A program made the translations under genes and the position numbers. From JBOFDP01 sp051647125 (GTDB lineage Bacteria; Bacteroidota; Bacteroidia; Chitinophagales; Chitinophagaceae): 30,010 nucleotides of DNA. The notes below the pieces were generated by a model. That model searched no databases. It was not told where the DNA came from and was given only the letters and a program-made list of their open reading frames with translations. Numbering within the stretch: position 1 is the first letter of the stretch; each line of letters starts with the position of its first letter. This document shows, one piece after another, positions 8,167-16,008 of the stretch. The stretch covers positions 1-30,010 of the forward strand of contig JBOFDP010000042.1 of NCBI GenBank assembly GCA_051647125.1. Direction: 5' to 3'.

Positions 8167-8694
8167 ATGAAAAAATGGATTACATTATTTGTTCTACTTC
8201 ATGTTGTTGTGGTAGTAGTTGCTCAATCTCAGAAATCTTATACTTTTGTTATTCAACCTAAGAGTAATAGCCAAGTAAAAGGTAGTGTTCTTATTAAAGA
8301 AAATAAAAATAAAACAGTAGTTCTTCATATTCAAGCTGAAAATATAACACCAGGAAAACATGGTGTTCATCTTCATGCTATTGGAGATTGTTCTTCAGAA
8401 GATGGAATGTCTGCTGGGGGGCATTGGAATCCTTATAGAAAAGAACATGGTTTTTGTAAAAAAGGAAATTGTAATAATGTTCATGCAGGAGATATGGGCA
8501 ATCTAGAGGCAAATACTGATGGACATGTAAATTTCACATTTACAACAGCTGATTGGTGTATCAATTGCCAGGATTCTAATAAAAACATTAATTATAAAGC
8601 ACTGATTATTCATGAGAAAAATGACGATCTGTCTTCTCAGCCTACTGGAAACTCTGGCAAACGAATAGGATGTGTAGTTTTAAATTTTAACTAA
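8167..8694 (+). CDS. sodC: Secreted Cu/Zn superoxide dismutase
   Basis: A 175-residue protein with a signal peptide (MKKWITLFVLLHVVVVVVAQ), so it acts in the periplasm or outside, dismutating superoxide to peroxide and oxygen. Metal ligands fit the family: H68 and H70 in GVHLH, H86 in GGHWNP, H106 and D109 in HAGD, and H149 in ALIIHEKNDD. C74 in GDC and C169 can form the conserved disulfide, and R166 is the electrostatic-loop arginine. Two extra cysteine pairs, GFCKKGNC (97, 102) and WCINC (131, 134), may add disulfides. The start was chosen because the signal peptide begins there and the TTG upstream overlaps the promoter. It appears monocistronic. Confidence 0.95.
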   Translation: MKKWITLFVLLHVVVVVVAQSQKSYTFVIQPKSNSQVKGSVLIKENKNKTVVLHIQAENITPGKHGVHLHAIGDCSSEDGMSAGGHWNPYRKEHGFCKKGNCNNVHAGDMGNLEANTDGHVNFTFTTADWCINCQDSNKNINYKALIIHEKNDDLSSQPTGNSGKRIGCVVLNFN

Positions 8695-8774
8695 TAGTAA
8701 ACTAAGAAAACAACTTTTTAAGTAGTCTATATTTTTTTAAATCATTTATAATATAAAAAATAAATACCTTATTC

Positions 8775-8805
8775 TTGGGAAATTAAATAAAAAAACTTAT
8801 TTTTG
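8775..8805 (+). promoter_or_regulatory. Promoter of the rpmF operon (TTG, 20 bp, TATTTTTG)
   Basis: TTG at 8775-8777 and TATTTTTG at 8798-8805 are 20 bp apart, close to the Bacteroidota -33/-7 arrangement. The -7 box ends 28 nt before the rpmF ATG. This is the best-formed promoter in the window. Confidence 0.6.
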
Positions 8806-8833
8806 CATATAACTAAACATAAAAACTTATATT

Positions 8834-9022
8834 ATGCCACACCCGAAGAGAAGACATTCACAACAAAGAAGTGCTAAAAGAAGGACTCACTATAAATTAG
8901 ATGGATTAACATTAAGTGTAGATAAAACTACAAAAGAAACTCATGTTCGTCATTGTGCTCATGTTAGTGAAGGAAAAGTATACTATAAGGGAAATCTTAT
9001 ATCTGATAAAGAATTATTATAA
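8834..9022 (+). CDS. rpmF: 50S ribosomal protein L32
   Basis: A 62-residue basic protein beginning MPHPKRRHSQQRSAKRRTHYK, the L32 signature, and ending with the YYKG segment of bacterial L32. It is a large-subunit ribosomal protein. Many L32 proteins carry two CxxC-like pairs that bind zinc; this one has a single cysteine (in HVRHCAHV), so it is a zinc-independent form. It heads a likely operon with plsX, clpC and a cytochrome c peroxidase; the rpmF-plsX pair is common across bacteria. A leader of about 20 nt follows the promoter. Confidence 0.95.
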   Translation: MPHPKRRHSQQRSAKRRTHYKLDGLTLSVDKTTKETHVRHCAHVSEGKVYYKGNLISDKELL

Positions 9023-9086
9023 TTCTTTTATATTGTGTTTATTTTACGTATAGAATTTCTATATTATTCAAAAAAGAATCTTTACT

Positions 9087-10046
9087 ATGAAGATAGGTTT
9101 AGATGTGATGGGCGGTGATTTCGCTCCTGAAAAATCAATATATGGAGTTGTAATTACATTACAAAAAAATGTTTTATTACCTGAAAATATTTGTTTAATA
9201 GGAGATAAAGCTCAAATATTACCATTATTAAAAAAATATAAAATAGAGGATTTACCTTTTACTATACAACATGCATCTCAAAATATTGATATGTGTGATA
9301 TCCCTACATCTATAGTGAAAGATAAACAGGATTCTAGTATTGCCATAGGCTATAAAATGTTGGCAAATGAAGAAATTGATGGTTTTATTAGCGCGGGCAA
9401 TTCTGGTGCTATATTGGCAGGGGCTCAAGTTATATTAAAACCCATAGAAGGATTAGCACGTCTTTGTATAGGAACTTTGTTACCTCGATCAAATGGAAAA
9501 CATGGGTTTTTACTAGATGTAGGAGCTAATTCTGATTGTAAGCCCGAGTATTTGGATCAGTTTGCTATTTTAGGATCTATTTATATGAAATTGGTATATG
9601 GACGACCTGATCCTACTGTAGGGTTGCTCAACATCGGAGAGGAAGAATCTAAAGGGAATGCCTTAGCTCAAGCTACTTTCCAGCTATTGAAAGTAAATAA
9701 ATATATTAACTTTGTAGGAAATATGGAGGGTAGAGATTTGTTGAAAATAGAAGGGCATACATCTGATGTTGTAGTGTGTGAGGGTTTTAGTGGTAATGTT
9801 ATATTAAAGCTTATAGAATCTATCTACAACATTTCAAAAATGCTACAGATAGAACATCCTTATTTTAAACAATTTGATTTTGAAAGTTATGGAGGTACTC
9901 CGATATTAGGCTTATCTAAACCCGTGTTGTTAGGTCATGGAATTTCTGAAGAAGAGGCGTTTAAAAGTATGTTTATTGCCACAAAATCAATGATAGAAAA
10001 TAAAGTATGTGAAGAAATAAAGCAGGTATTTCAAAAAATTAAATAA
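9087..10046 (+). CDS. plsX: Phosphate acyltransferase PlsX
   Basis: A 319-residue protein matching PlsX throughout: MKIGLDVMGGDFAPE at the start, SAGNSGAILAGAQ, the LLDVGANSDCKPEYLDQFAILG segment, NIGEEESKGN and the CEGFSGNVILKLIES motif near the end. PlsX is a peripheral membrane enzyme that turns acyl-ACP into acyl-phosphate, which PlsY uses to acylate glycerol-3-phosphate in phospholipid synthesis. Length is normal. It lies 64 nt after rpmF. The usual next gene, fabH, is missing; clpC follows 36 nt downstream. Confidence 0.96.
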   Translation: MKIGLDVMGGDFAPEKSIYGVVITLQKNVLLPENICLIGDKAQILPLLKKYKIEDLPFTIQHASQNIDMCDIPTSIVKDKQDSSIAIGYKMLANEEIDGFISAGNSGAILAGAQVILKPIEGLARLCIGTLLPRSNGKHGFLLDVGANSDCKPEYLDQFAILGSIYMKLVYGRPDPTVGLLNIGEEESKGNALAQATFQLLKVNKYINFVGNMEGRDLLKIEGHTSDVVVCEGFSGNVILKLIESIYNISKMLQIEHPYFKQFDFESYGGTPILGLSKPVLLGHGISEEEAFKSMFIATKSMIENKVCEEIKQVFQKIK

Positions 10047-10068
10047 TTAGATTACCTTTACACAATTG

Positions 10069-10076
10069 AAAGGAAG
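10069..10076 (+). promoter_or_regulatory. Shine-Dalgarno-like sequence (AAAGGAAG) before clpC
   Basis: AAAGGAAG ends 6 nt before the clpC ATG at 10083. It stands out because most other genes here have only A/T-rich leaders with no purine-rich SD, as is usual in Bacteroidota. It supports this start. Confidence 0.4.
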
Positions 10077-10082
10077 ATATTT

Positions 10083-12617
10083 ATGGACGCAAATTTTTCA
10101 TTAAAGATTAAGGAAATAATTGCATATAGTAGGGAAGAGGCTAGTCGCTTAGGGAATGATTTTATGGGAGTAGAGCATTTGTTTTTAGGTATTTTGAGAG
10201 ATAATTCCAATATAGTTATGGCTATATTAGATACCATGAATATTGATAAGCAAGAGCTTAAACTACAGGTAGAATCTTTTCTGCCTCCTTTATCTGTTAA
10301 TAATGTAAATTCTAATTATAGTATTCCGCTTACACGGCAGGCTGAAAAAGTATTGAGATTAGCATTGTTAGAATCTAAGCAATTTCAAAATGATGAAGTG
10401 GAACCTATACATTTAATGTTATCTATATTGAAAAATAAGGATAATGGAGTAACTCAAATTTTAGAGCAATTAAAGATTACTTATAAAATATTTTTGGAAA
10501 AATCAGGATTAACCAGCAAGGTAGAAAATGGTAATGAAGATACTGTTTCTGCATATTCTCAAGCTACTGACATTAATTTCCAAAGTAATAATAATCCTCA
10601 TGTTAATTCGAATACTCCTGTATTAAATAATTTTGGGAAAGATATTTCTCTTATGGCGGAAAACCAACAACTTGATCCTATTGTCGGCAGAGAGAAAGAA
10701 ATAGAAAGAGTAAGTCAAATTCTTTCTAGAAGAAAGAAGAATAATCCAATATTAATAGGAGAGCCTGGAGTTGGAAAAACTGCTATTGTGGAGGGGTTAG
10801 CGATACAAATCTATGAAAAAAAGCTAAGTCGGATATTACAAAATAAGCGTATTATTTCATTAGATTTAGCGTCTTTGGTGGCAGGTACAAAATATCGTGG
10901 TCAGTTTGAAGAGCGTATTAAAGCGGTATTGAATGAGTTAGAAAAAAATAAAAATATTATACTATTTATTGATGAAATACATACTATTATAGGAGCTGGA
11001 GGAGCTACAGGATCACTTGATGCTGCTAATATCTTAAAACCATCTTTAGCTCGTGGAGAAATACAATGCATAGGAGCTACTACATTAGAAGAGTATAAAA
11101 AATATATAGAAACAGATGGTGCGTTAGATAGGAGATTTCAACGAGTATTAGTAGAAGAACCTTCTATAGATGAAAGTATCCAAATACTCCAAAATATTAA
11201 ATTAAAATATGAAGATTTTCATTTAGTAACTTATACGGATGTGGCTATACAAGCTTGCGTAAAGCTAAGTGATAGATATATGAAAGATAGACTTCTTCCG
11301 GATAAGGCTATAGATTTAATGGATGAGGTAGGAGCTCGTTCTCATCTGCAAAATATTTATCTTCCACAAGAAATAATCCAGTTGGAAAATGATATTCTGG
11401 CAGTAAAAAAAGAACAAGAGCAATATGTTTCTAAGCAAATGTTTGAAGAGGCGATTAAGCTTAGAGACAAAAAAGATAATATGGAGAAAGCTCTCTGTCA
11501 TGTGAAAGAGGAATGGCAAAAAGAAAATCAACAAAAAAAGGTATTAATAAAAGAGGAGGATATTGCTCAAATAGTACACCAAATTACGAATATATCTATT
11601 GGTAAGATGCTTGAGGAGGAGACTGAATACTTGCGTAATATAGAGTCTATTCTTAAAGAAAACCTTATTGGACAAGAAGAGGCGGTTTCTAAGATTAGTA
11701 AATCTATACAACGTAATCGTTTAGGATTGAATAGTAATAAGCGTCCCATTGGAGCATTTATATTTTTAGGTTCTACAGGTGTAGGAAAAACCCAGTTGGC
11801 AAAGCTTTTAGCAAAATATTTATTTAATGATGAGGGTGCGATGGTACGTATAGATATGAGTGAGTATATGGAAAAGCATGCGGTTAGTAGACTTATAGGA
11901 TCGCCTCCTGGATATGTAGGTTATGAAGAAGGGGGACAATTAACTGAGAAAATTCGACGTAAGCCTTATTCCCTCATCTTATTAGATGAGATAGAAAAAG
12001 CTCACTCAGATATTTTTAATATATTATTACAAGTCTTGGACGAAGGACAACTTACGGATGGTTTAGGCAGGAAAGTAGATTTTAAAAATACGCTTATTAT
12101 TATGACCTCCAATATAGGAACAAAACAAATTAGTGAGTTTGGTAATGGTGTAGGATTTACTACAAAAACAAAAGAAAGAAATAGTGATGAATTTAAAAAA
12201 GCAGTTATAGAAAAATCCTTAAAGCGTACTTTTACCCCTGAGTTTCTTAATCGATTAGATGATGTTATCTTTTTTAATTCACTCTCTAAAGGACATATTG
12301 TAAAGATTATTGATTTATTATTGGAAACCACAATAGAACGTATTAAAAAGTTAGGATATGAATTACAAGTATCCGAAGAGGCGAAGCAATTTATTGCCGA
12401 TAAAGGTTATGATGAAAGTATGGGAGCAAGACCTTTGCAACGTACTATTCAATATTACATTGATAATAATGTAGCTGAAGCTATTTTATATAATAATATT
12501 CGTGAAGGGGATTGCTTGTTAGCAGATGTGAATGAAGAAAAAAGTGATATTAAAATTCAGGTAATAGAGAAATCTTCTAAATCAGTTAAAAAAAATGTTA
12601 AGATAAAAAAATGTTAA
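10083..12617 (+). CDS. clpC: AAA+ unfoldase ClpC, ATP-dependent Clp protease subunit
   Basis: An 844-residue two-ring AAA+ protein. Domain order: Clp N-domain repeats (about 1-145); a first ATPase with Walker A GEPGVGKT (226-233) and Walker B ILFIDE (293-298); a middle region with a UVR-like helix EEAIKLRDK (455-463), which marks ClpC rather than ClpB; a second ATPase with Walker A GSTGVGKT (563-570); and a C-terminal D2-small domain. ClpC unfolds proteins and feeds them to ClpP, which is not in the window. The C-terminus is lysine-rich and ends inside a 16-bp tandem duplication. It lies 36 nt after plsX and 20 nt before the peroxidase gene, so it probably belongs to their operon. Confidence 0.95.
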   Translation: MDANFSLKIKEIIAYSREEASRLGNDFMGVEHLFLGILRDNSNIVMAILDTMNIDKQELKLQVESFLPPLSVNNVNSNYSIPLTRQAEKVLRLALLESKQFQNDEVEPIHLMLSILKNKDNGVTQILEQLKITYKIFLEKSGLTSKVENGNEDTVSAYSQATDINFQSNNNPHVNSNTPVLNNFGKDISLMAENQQLDPIVGREKEIERVSQILSRRKKNNPILIGEPGVGKTAIVEGLAIQIYEKKLSRILQNKRIISLDLASLVAGTKYRGQFEERIKAVLNELEKNKNIILFIDEIHTIIGAGGATGSLDAANILKPSLARGEIQCIGATTLEEYKKYIETDGALDRRFQRVLVEEPSIDESIQILQNIKLKYEDFHLVTYTDVAIQACVKLSDRYMKDRLLPDKAIDLMDEVGARSHLQNIYLPQEIIQLENDILAVKKEQEQYVSKQMFEEAIKLRDKKDNMEKALCHVKEEWQKENQQKKVLIKEEDIAQIVHQITNISIGKMLEEETEYLRNIESILKENLIGQEEAVSKISKSIQRNRLGLNSNKRPIGAFIFLGSTGVGKTQLAKLLAKYLFNDEGAMVRIDMSEYMEKHAVSRLIGSPPGYVGYEEGGQLTEKIRRKPYSLILLDEIEKAHSDIFNILLQVLDEGQLTDGLGRKVDFKNTLIIMTSNIGTKQISEFGNGVGFTTKTKERNSDEFKKAVIEKSLKRTFTPEFLNRLDDVIFFNSLSKGHIVKIIDLLLETTIERIKKLGYELQVSEEAKQFIADKGYDESMGARPLQRTIQYYIDNNVAEAILYNNIREGDCLLADVNEEKSDIKIQVIEKSSKSVKKNVKIKKC

Positions 12618-12622
12618 GATAA
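12591..12622 (+). repeat. 16-bp perfect tandem duplication at the clpC stop
   Basis: AAAAATGTTAAGATAA occurs twice in a row (12591-12606, 12607-12622). Because 16 is not a multiple of three, the duplication changes the reading frame and sets the last residues of ClpC (VKIKKC) and the TAA stop at 12615-12617. Confidence 0.7.
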
Positions 12623-12637
12623 AAAATTAATTTTATT

Positions 12638-13714
12638 ATGAATAAAAAATTATTATTAATGCTTGGTGTAGCTACAGGACTATGTTTATTAATTTCTTGC
12701 GGTAGTAGCAATGACACTACTATGCTTACCCATGAACAAGCTGATTCCTTACAAAAAGTAGCACAAGCAATTTTTCAACCTATTCCAAAAGTTATAGAAA
12801 ATCCTGCAAACCCAATTACACTAGAAAAAGTGTATCTTGGAAAAGTGCTGTATTATGATACTAAATTGTCAAAATCTGACAAAGATGTATCTTGTAATAG
12901 TTGTCATAATTTATCTAATTATGGTACTGATGGTTTACAGTTTTCTAAGAATGATTTTGGTGGTCCTGATACTCCAAGAAATTGTCAAACTTCTGTGGCT
13001 GCCGCATTAGCTCATGTACAGTTTTGGGATGGTAGAGCAAAAGATGTGGAAGAACAAGCTGGTGGTCCTATTTTAAATCATGTAGAAATGGATATGCCTA
13101 ATGAAAAATATGTAGAAGATAGGCTTAGAAAAGTAGATTATTACCAAACACTTTTTGCAAAAGCATTTCCTAATGAGAAACAACCTATTAATTATAATAA
13201 TATAAAAAAAGCAATAGGTGCTTTTGAGCGTACTTTGATGCCAGAAACTAGATTCGATGAATACTTAAAAGGTAACCAATCAGCTCTTACAGATGCTGAA
13301 CAACAAGGATTACGTTTGTTTATAGCCGAAAATTGTATTATGTGTCATAAAGGAGTAAGCTTAGCTGGGGATAGCAATATGATATATCAAAAATTTGGTA
13401 TGGTAATACCTGAATATTGGACATACACCAAAAGTAAAAATATAGATAAAGGAAGATTTTTACAAACAAATAGACAAGAAGATATATATTTTTTTAAAAT
13501 TCCGGGGTTACGTAATGTTGAAAAAACAGCTCCCTATTTTCATGACGGTAGTGTAGATTCTTTGGATGAAGCTGTAAAGATTATGGGCAAAGTACAGCTT
13601 AATAAGGATTTAACTCCTGAACAAATAAAGAGTATTGTACTTTTTCTTAATACACTTACTGCTGATTTACCTGATAGTGTAAAAATACCCCCTAAGGAAG
13701 TTGCTAAAAAATAA
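12638..13714 (+). CDS. Di-heme cytochrome c peroxidase, lipoprotein
   Basis: A 358-residue protein with a lipoprotein signal (lipobox LLIS-C, Cys21), so it is probably anchored in the periplasm. Two heme c sites are visible: CNSCH (86-90) and CIMCH (233-237), the pattern of the bacterial di-heme peroxidase (MauG/CcpA) family. NCQTS, HVQFWDGRAKDVEEQA, GAFERTL and FFKIPGLRNVEKTAPYFHDGS are family blocks. The expected reaction is reduction of hydrogen peroxide to water using electrons from small cytochromes. It follows clpC by 20 nt and ends in a terminator. A role in removing peroxide made by the SodC encoded upstream is plausible but inferred. Confidence 0.93.
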   Translation: MNKKLLLMLGVATGLCLLISCGSSNDTTMLTHEQADSLQKVAQAIFQPIPKVIENPANPITLEKVYLGKVLYYDTKLSKSDKDVSCNSCHNLSNYGTDGLQFSKNDFGGPDTPRNCQTSVAAALAHVQFWDGRAKDVEEQAGGPILNHVEMDMPNEKYVEDRLRKVDYYQTLFAKAFPNEKQPINYNNIKKAIGAFERTLMPETRFDEYLKGNQSALTDAEQQGLRLFIAENCIMCHKGVSLAGDSNMIYQKFGMVIPEYWTYTKSKNIDKGRFLQTNRQEDIYFFKIPGLRNVEKTAPYFHDGSVDSLDEAVKIMGKVQLNKDLTPEQIKSIVLFLNTLTADLPDSVKIPPKEVAKK

Positions 13715-13736
13715 CTCAATACATGAATTAATTATC

Positions 13737-13766
13737 AACAGTACTTTTATAAAGGAGTACTGTTTT
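13737..13766 (+). terminator. Terminator closing the rpmF-plsX-clpC-peroxidase operon
   Basis: AACAGTACT (13737-13745) pairs with AGTACTGTT (13756-13764) in a perfect 9-bp stem, extendable by T-G pairs into the 10-nt loop. It is followed by a short T run. It begins 23 nt after the peroxidase stop. Confidence 0.7.
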
Positions 13767-13823
13767 ATGTTTATACGTAGAAAAGTTTATTATGTGGAGA
13801 AATTAAAGTAATATAATTAATAC

Positions 13824-13878
13824 TGTCATTTTGTCACTTTTAGGAACTAAATTAATCTTAAAACAGGTCGTTTTGTCA
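13824..13878 (+). promoter_or_regulatory. Two TGTC(A)TTTTGTCA motifs upstream of groES
   Basis: TGTCATTTTGTCA at 13824-13836 and GGTCGTTTTGTCA at 13866-13878 agree at 11 of 13 bases in the same orientation. Their spacing of 42 bp is four helical turns. The second ends 7 bp before the -7 box, so a bound protein would cover the -33 region. No CIRCE-type inverted repeat is seen. The binding protein is unknown. Confidence 0.5.
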
Positions 13879-13885
13879 TGAAAAA

Positions 13886-13893
13886 TAGGTTTG
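13886..13893 (+). promoter_or_regulatory. -7 promoter box (TAGGTTTG) of groES-groEL
   Basis: An exact TANNTTTG match 56 nt before the groES ATG. A -33 TTTG at the usual distance is missing; that area is taken by the second TGTC motif, hinting at activator-dependent or otherwise regulated transcription. Confidence 0.45.
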
Positions 13894-13949
13894 GTAATAA
13901 ATATGTTCTTATTCTTTTAGTATATTTAAAAAATTAAAATTAAAACATT

Positions 13950-14228
13950 ATGAGTAAAGTAAATGTAACACCGTTGCACGACCGAGTAATAGTGCAAGCT
14001 GCAGAAGCTGAGCAAAAAACAGCAGGAGGGATTATTATTCCTGATACTGCAAAAGAAAAACCACAACGTGGTAAAATTATAGCTGTAGGTACTGGAAAAA
14101 AAGAGGAACCTATGACCGTAAAAGTAGGGGATGCAGTGCTTTATGGTAAGTATGCAGGTACTGAAATTACTATTGACGGTAAAGATTATTTAATTATGAG
14201 AGAAAGCGATATTTTCGCTATTATTTAA
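13950..14228 (+). CDS. groES: Co-chaperonin GroES
   Basis: A 92-residue co-chaperonin that caps GroEL. It shows the N-terminal PLHDRVIVQ, the mobile-loop region EAEQKTAGGIIIPDTAKEKPQ (about 18-38), the roof-region GTGKK, VGDAVLYGKYAGTEI, and the C-terminal YLIMRESDIFAII, all standard. Length is normal. It lies 50 nt before groEL and forms the usual bicistronic operon, under the paired TGTC motifs and the TAGGTTTG box. The leader is A/T-rich with no SD. Confidence 0.97.
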   Translation: MSKVNVTPLHDRVIVQAAEAEQKTAGGIIIPDTAKEKPQRGKIIAVGTGKKEEPMTVKVGDAVLYGKYAGTEITIDGKDYLIMRESDIFAII

Positions 14229-14240
14229 TCCTTTTATTTT

Positions 14241-14270
14241 AAAAACAATTAAAAACAATTAAAAACAATT
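14241..14270 (+). repeat. Three tandem copies of AAAAACAATT in the groEL leader
   Basis: AAAAACAATT occurs three times without mismatch, followed by AAAAAATT and then the groEL ATG. It fills the groES-groEL gap and replaces a ribosome binding site. A-rich leaders favour translation in Bacteroidota; whether copy number tunes GroEL output is conjecture. Confidence 0.7.
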
Positions 14271-14278
14271 AAAAAATT

Positions 14279-15919
14279 ATGGCAGCAAAACAAATCTTGT
14301 TTGAAGTAGAAGCAAGAAACAAAATGAAAAAAGGCGTGGATATATTAGCCAACGCTGTAAAAGTTACCTTAGGTCCTAAAGGTAGAAATGTAGTAATCGA
14401 AAAGAAATTTGGAGCTCCTGCAATTACTAAAGACGGTGTTTCTGTAGCAAAAGAAATAGAGGTGGAAGATCCTATAGAAAATATGGGTGCTCAGATGGTA
14501 AAAGAAGTAGCTTCTAAAACTGCTGATATAGCTGGTGATGGGACTACTACAGCTACTGTTTTAGCTCAATCTATCATTACTGAAGGTTTGAAAAATGTAG
14601 CCGCAGGTGCTAATCCTATGGATATAAAACGTGGTATAGATAAGGCTGTAGCCGATATAGTAGCTAATTTAAAATCTCAGTCTAAAAATGTAGGTTCTGA
14701 TTCTAAAAAGATAGAGCAAGTAGCGAGTATTTCAGCGAATAATGATAGTGCTATTGGTAAATTAATAGCTGAGGCTATGGCAAAAGTGGGTAAAGATGGT
14801 GTAATTACAGTCGAAGAAGCTAAAGGTACTGAAACTCAGATAGAAATTGTAGAGGGTATGCAATTTGATAGAGGTTATATTTCAGCCTATTTTGTAACCA
14901 ATACAGATAAAATGCAGGTAGAACTTGAAAATCCTTATATTTTGATTTGCGATAAAAAAATTAGTGCAATGAAAGATATATTGGGTATTCTTGAAAAAGT
15001 AGCTCAGCAGGGAGCTCCTTTCCTTATCATTAGTGAAGATTTAGAAGGAGAGGCATTGGCTACTTTAATAGTAAATAAGCTACGTGGTACTTTGAAAATG
15101 GCAGCTATCAAAGCTCCTGGTTTTGGCGACAGAAGAAAAGAAATGTTGCAAGATATTGCAGTACTTTCAGGAGGTATTGTAGTAAGTGAAGAACAAGGCT
15201 ACAAATTGGAGAATACAGAATTTGAATTTTTAGGTAAATGTGAACGAGTAGTAATAGATAAAGATAATACTACTATTGTTGGTGGTAAAGGTAAAAAAAC
15301 AGAAATTTCAGCTCGTATTACTCAAATCAAATCTCAAATAGAAGCAAGTACTTCTGATTATGATAAAGAGAAATTACAAGAACGTCTTGCAAAATTGAGT
15401 GGTGGGGTAGCTGTTCTTAAGATAGGAGCTCCTACTGAGGTAGAGATGAAAGAAAAGAAAGATCGTGTTGATGATGCTCTTCATGCTACTCGTGCAGCAG
15501 TAGAAGAAGGAATTATTCCGGGTGGAGGTATAGCTTTCATTCGTGCTATAGAGGCTATTGCTAATGTAACAGGTAGTAATGAAGATGAAAAAACAGGTAT
15601 TCAAATTATAAAACGTGCTTTGGAAGAACCTCTTCGTCAAATTACTGCTAATGCAGGTATAGAAGGTAGTATTGTTGTACAAAAAGTAAAAGATGGTAAA
15701 GATGATTTTGGATTTAATGCACGTACTGAACAATATGAAAATATGCATGCTGCAGGTATTATAGATCCTACAAAAGTAGCTCGTGTAGCTCTTGAAAATG
15801 CAGCTTCTATTGCAGGTATGCTGCTTACTACTGAATGTGTAGTAGTAGAAAAACCAAAAGAAGAATCTGCTCCAGCAATGCCTCCTATGCCAGGCGGCGG
15901 TATGGGAATGGGTTATTAA
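14279..15919 (+). CDS. groEL: Chaperonin GroEL (60 kDa)
   Basis: A 546-residue chaperonin subunit, of normal length. Diagnostic parts: VTLGPKGRNVVIEKKFGAP (about 29-47), the ATP-binding GDGTTTATVLAQ block with the family aspartate, the apical-domain DRGYISAYFVTN segment, VDDALHATRAAVEEGIIPGGG carrying the catalytic aspartate, and the C-terminal Gly/Met tail PGGGMGMGY. GroEL forms a double-ring cage that folds proteins with GroES and ATP. It is the second gene of the operon and ends in a strong terminator 26 nt downstream. Codon use looks more restricted than in its neighbours, as expected for a highly expressed gene, judged by eye only. Confidence 0.98.
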   Translation: MAAKQILFEVEARNKMKKGVDILANAVKVTLGPKGRNVVIEKKFGAPAITKDGVSVAKEIEVEDPIENMGAQMVKEVASKTADIAGDGTTTATVLAQSIITEGLKNVAAGANPMDIKRGIDKAVADIVANLKSQSKNVGSDSKKIEQVASISANNDSAIGKLIAEAMAKVGKDGVITVEEAKGTETQIEIVEGMQFDRGYISAYFVTNTDKMQVELENPYILICDKKISAMKDILGILEKVAQQGAPFLIISEDLEGEALATLIVNKLRGTLKMAAIKAPGFGDRRKEMLQDIAVLSGGIVVSEEQGYKLENTEFEFLGKCERVVIDKDNTTIVGGKGKKTEISARITQIKSQIEASTSDYDKEKLQERLAKLSGGVAVLKIGAPTEVEMKEKKDRVDDALHATRAAVEEGIIPGGGIAFIRAIEAIANVTGSNEDEKTGIQIIKRALEEPLRQITANAGIEGSIVVQKVKDGKDDFGFNARTEQYENMHAAGIIDPTKVARVALENAASIAGMLLTTECVVVEKPKEESAPAMPPMPGGGMGMGY

Positions 15920-15943
15920 AATTAATCTTTCTTATATAGTGTT

Positions 15944-15980
15944 AACGATGAACTTGAAAAAGTTCATCGTTTTTTATTTT
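15944..15980 (+). terminator. Strong terminator after groEL
   Basis: CGATGAACTT (15946-15955), GAAA tetraloop, AAGTTCATCG (15960-15969): a perfect 10-bp stem extended by two A-T pairs, followed by TTTTTTT. The convergent cca gene ends 40 nt to the right; on that strand the hairpin lacks a T-tract. Confidence 0.9.
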
Positions 15981-16008
15981 TAAATTAGAACTTATAAGCA
16001 TGCTTACT

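Noticed and set aside
13824..13878. CIRCE/HrcA operator before groES
   Set aside because: The motifs are direct, not inverted, repeats and do not match the TTAGCACTC-N9-GAGTGCTAA pattern.
15374..15748. 124-residue antisense ORF within groEL
   Set aside because: It is low-complexity sequence opposite a highly conserved gene with no promoter signal; a frame shadow.
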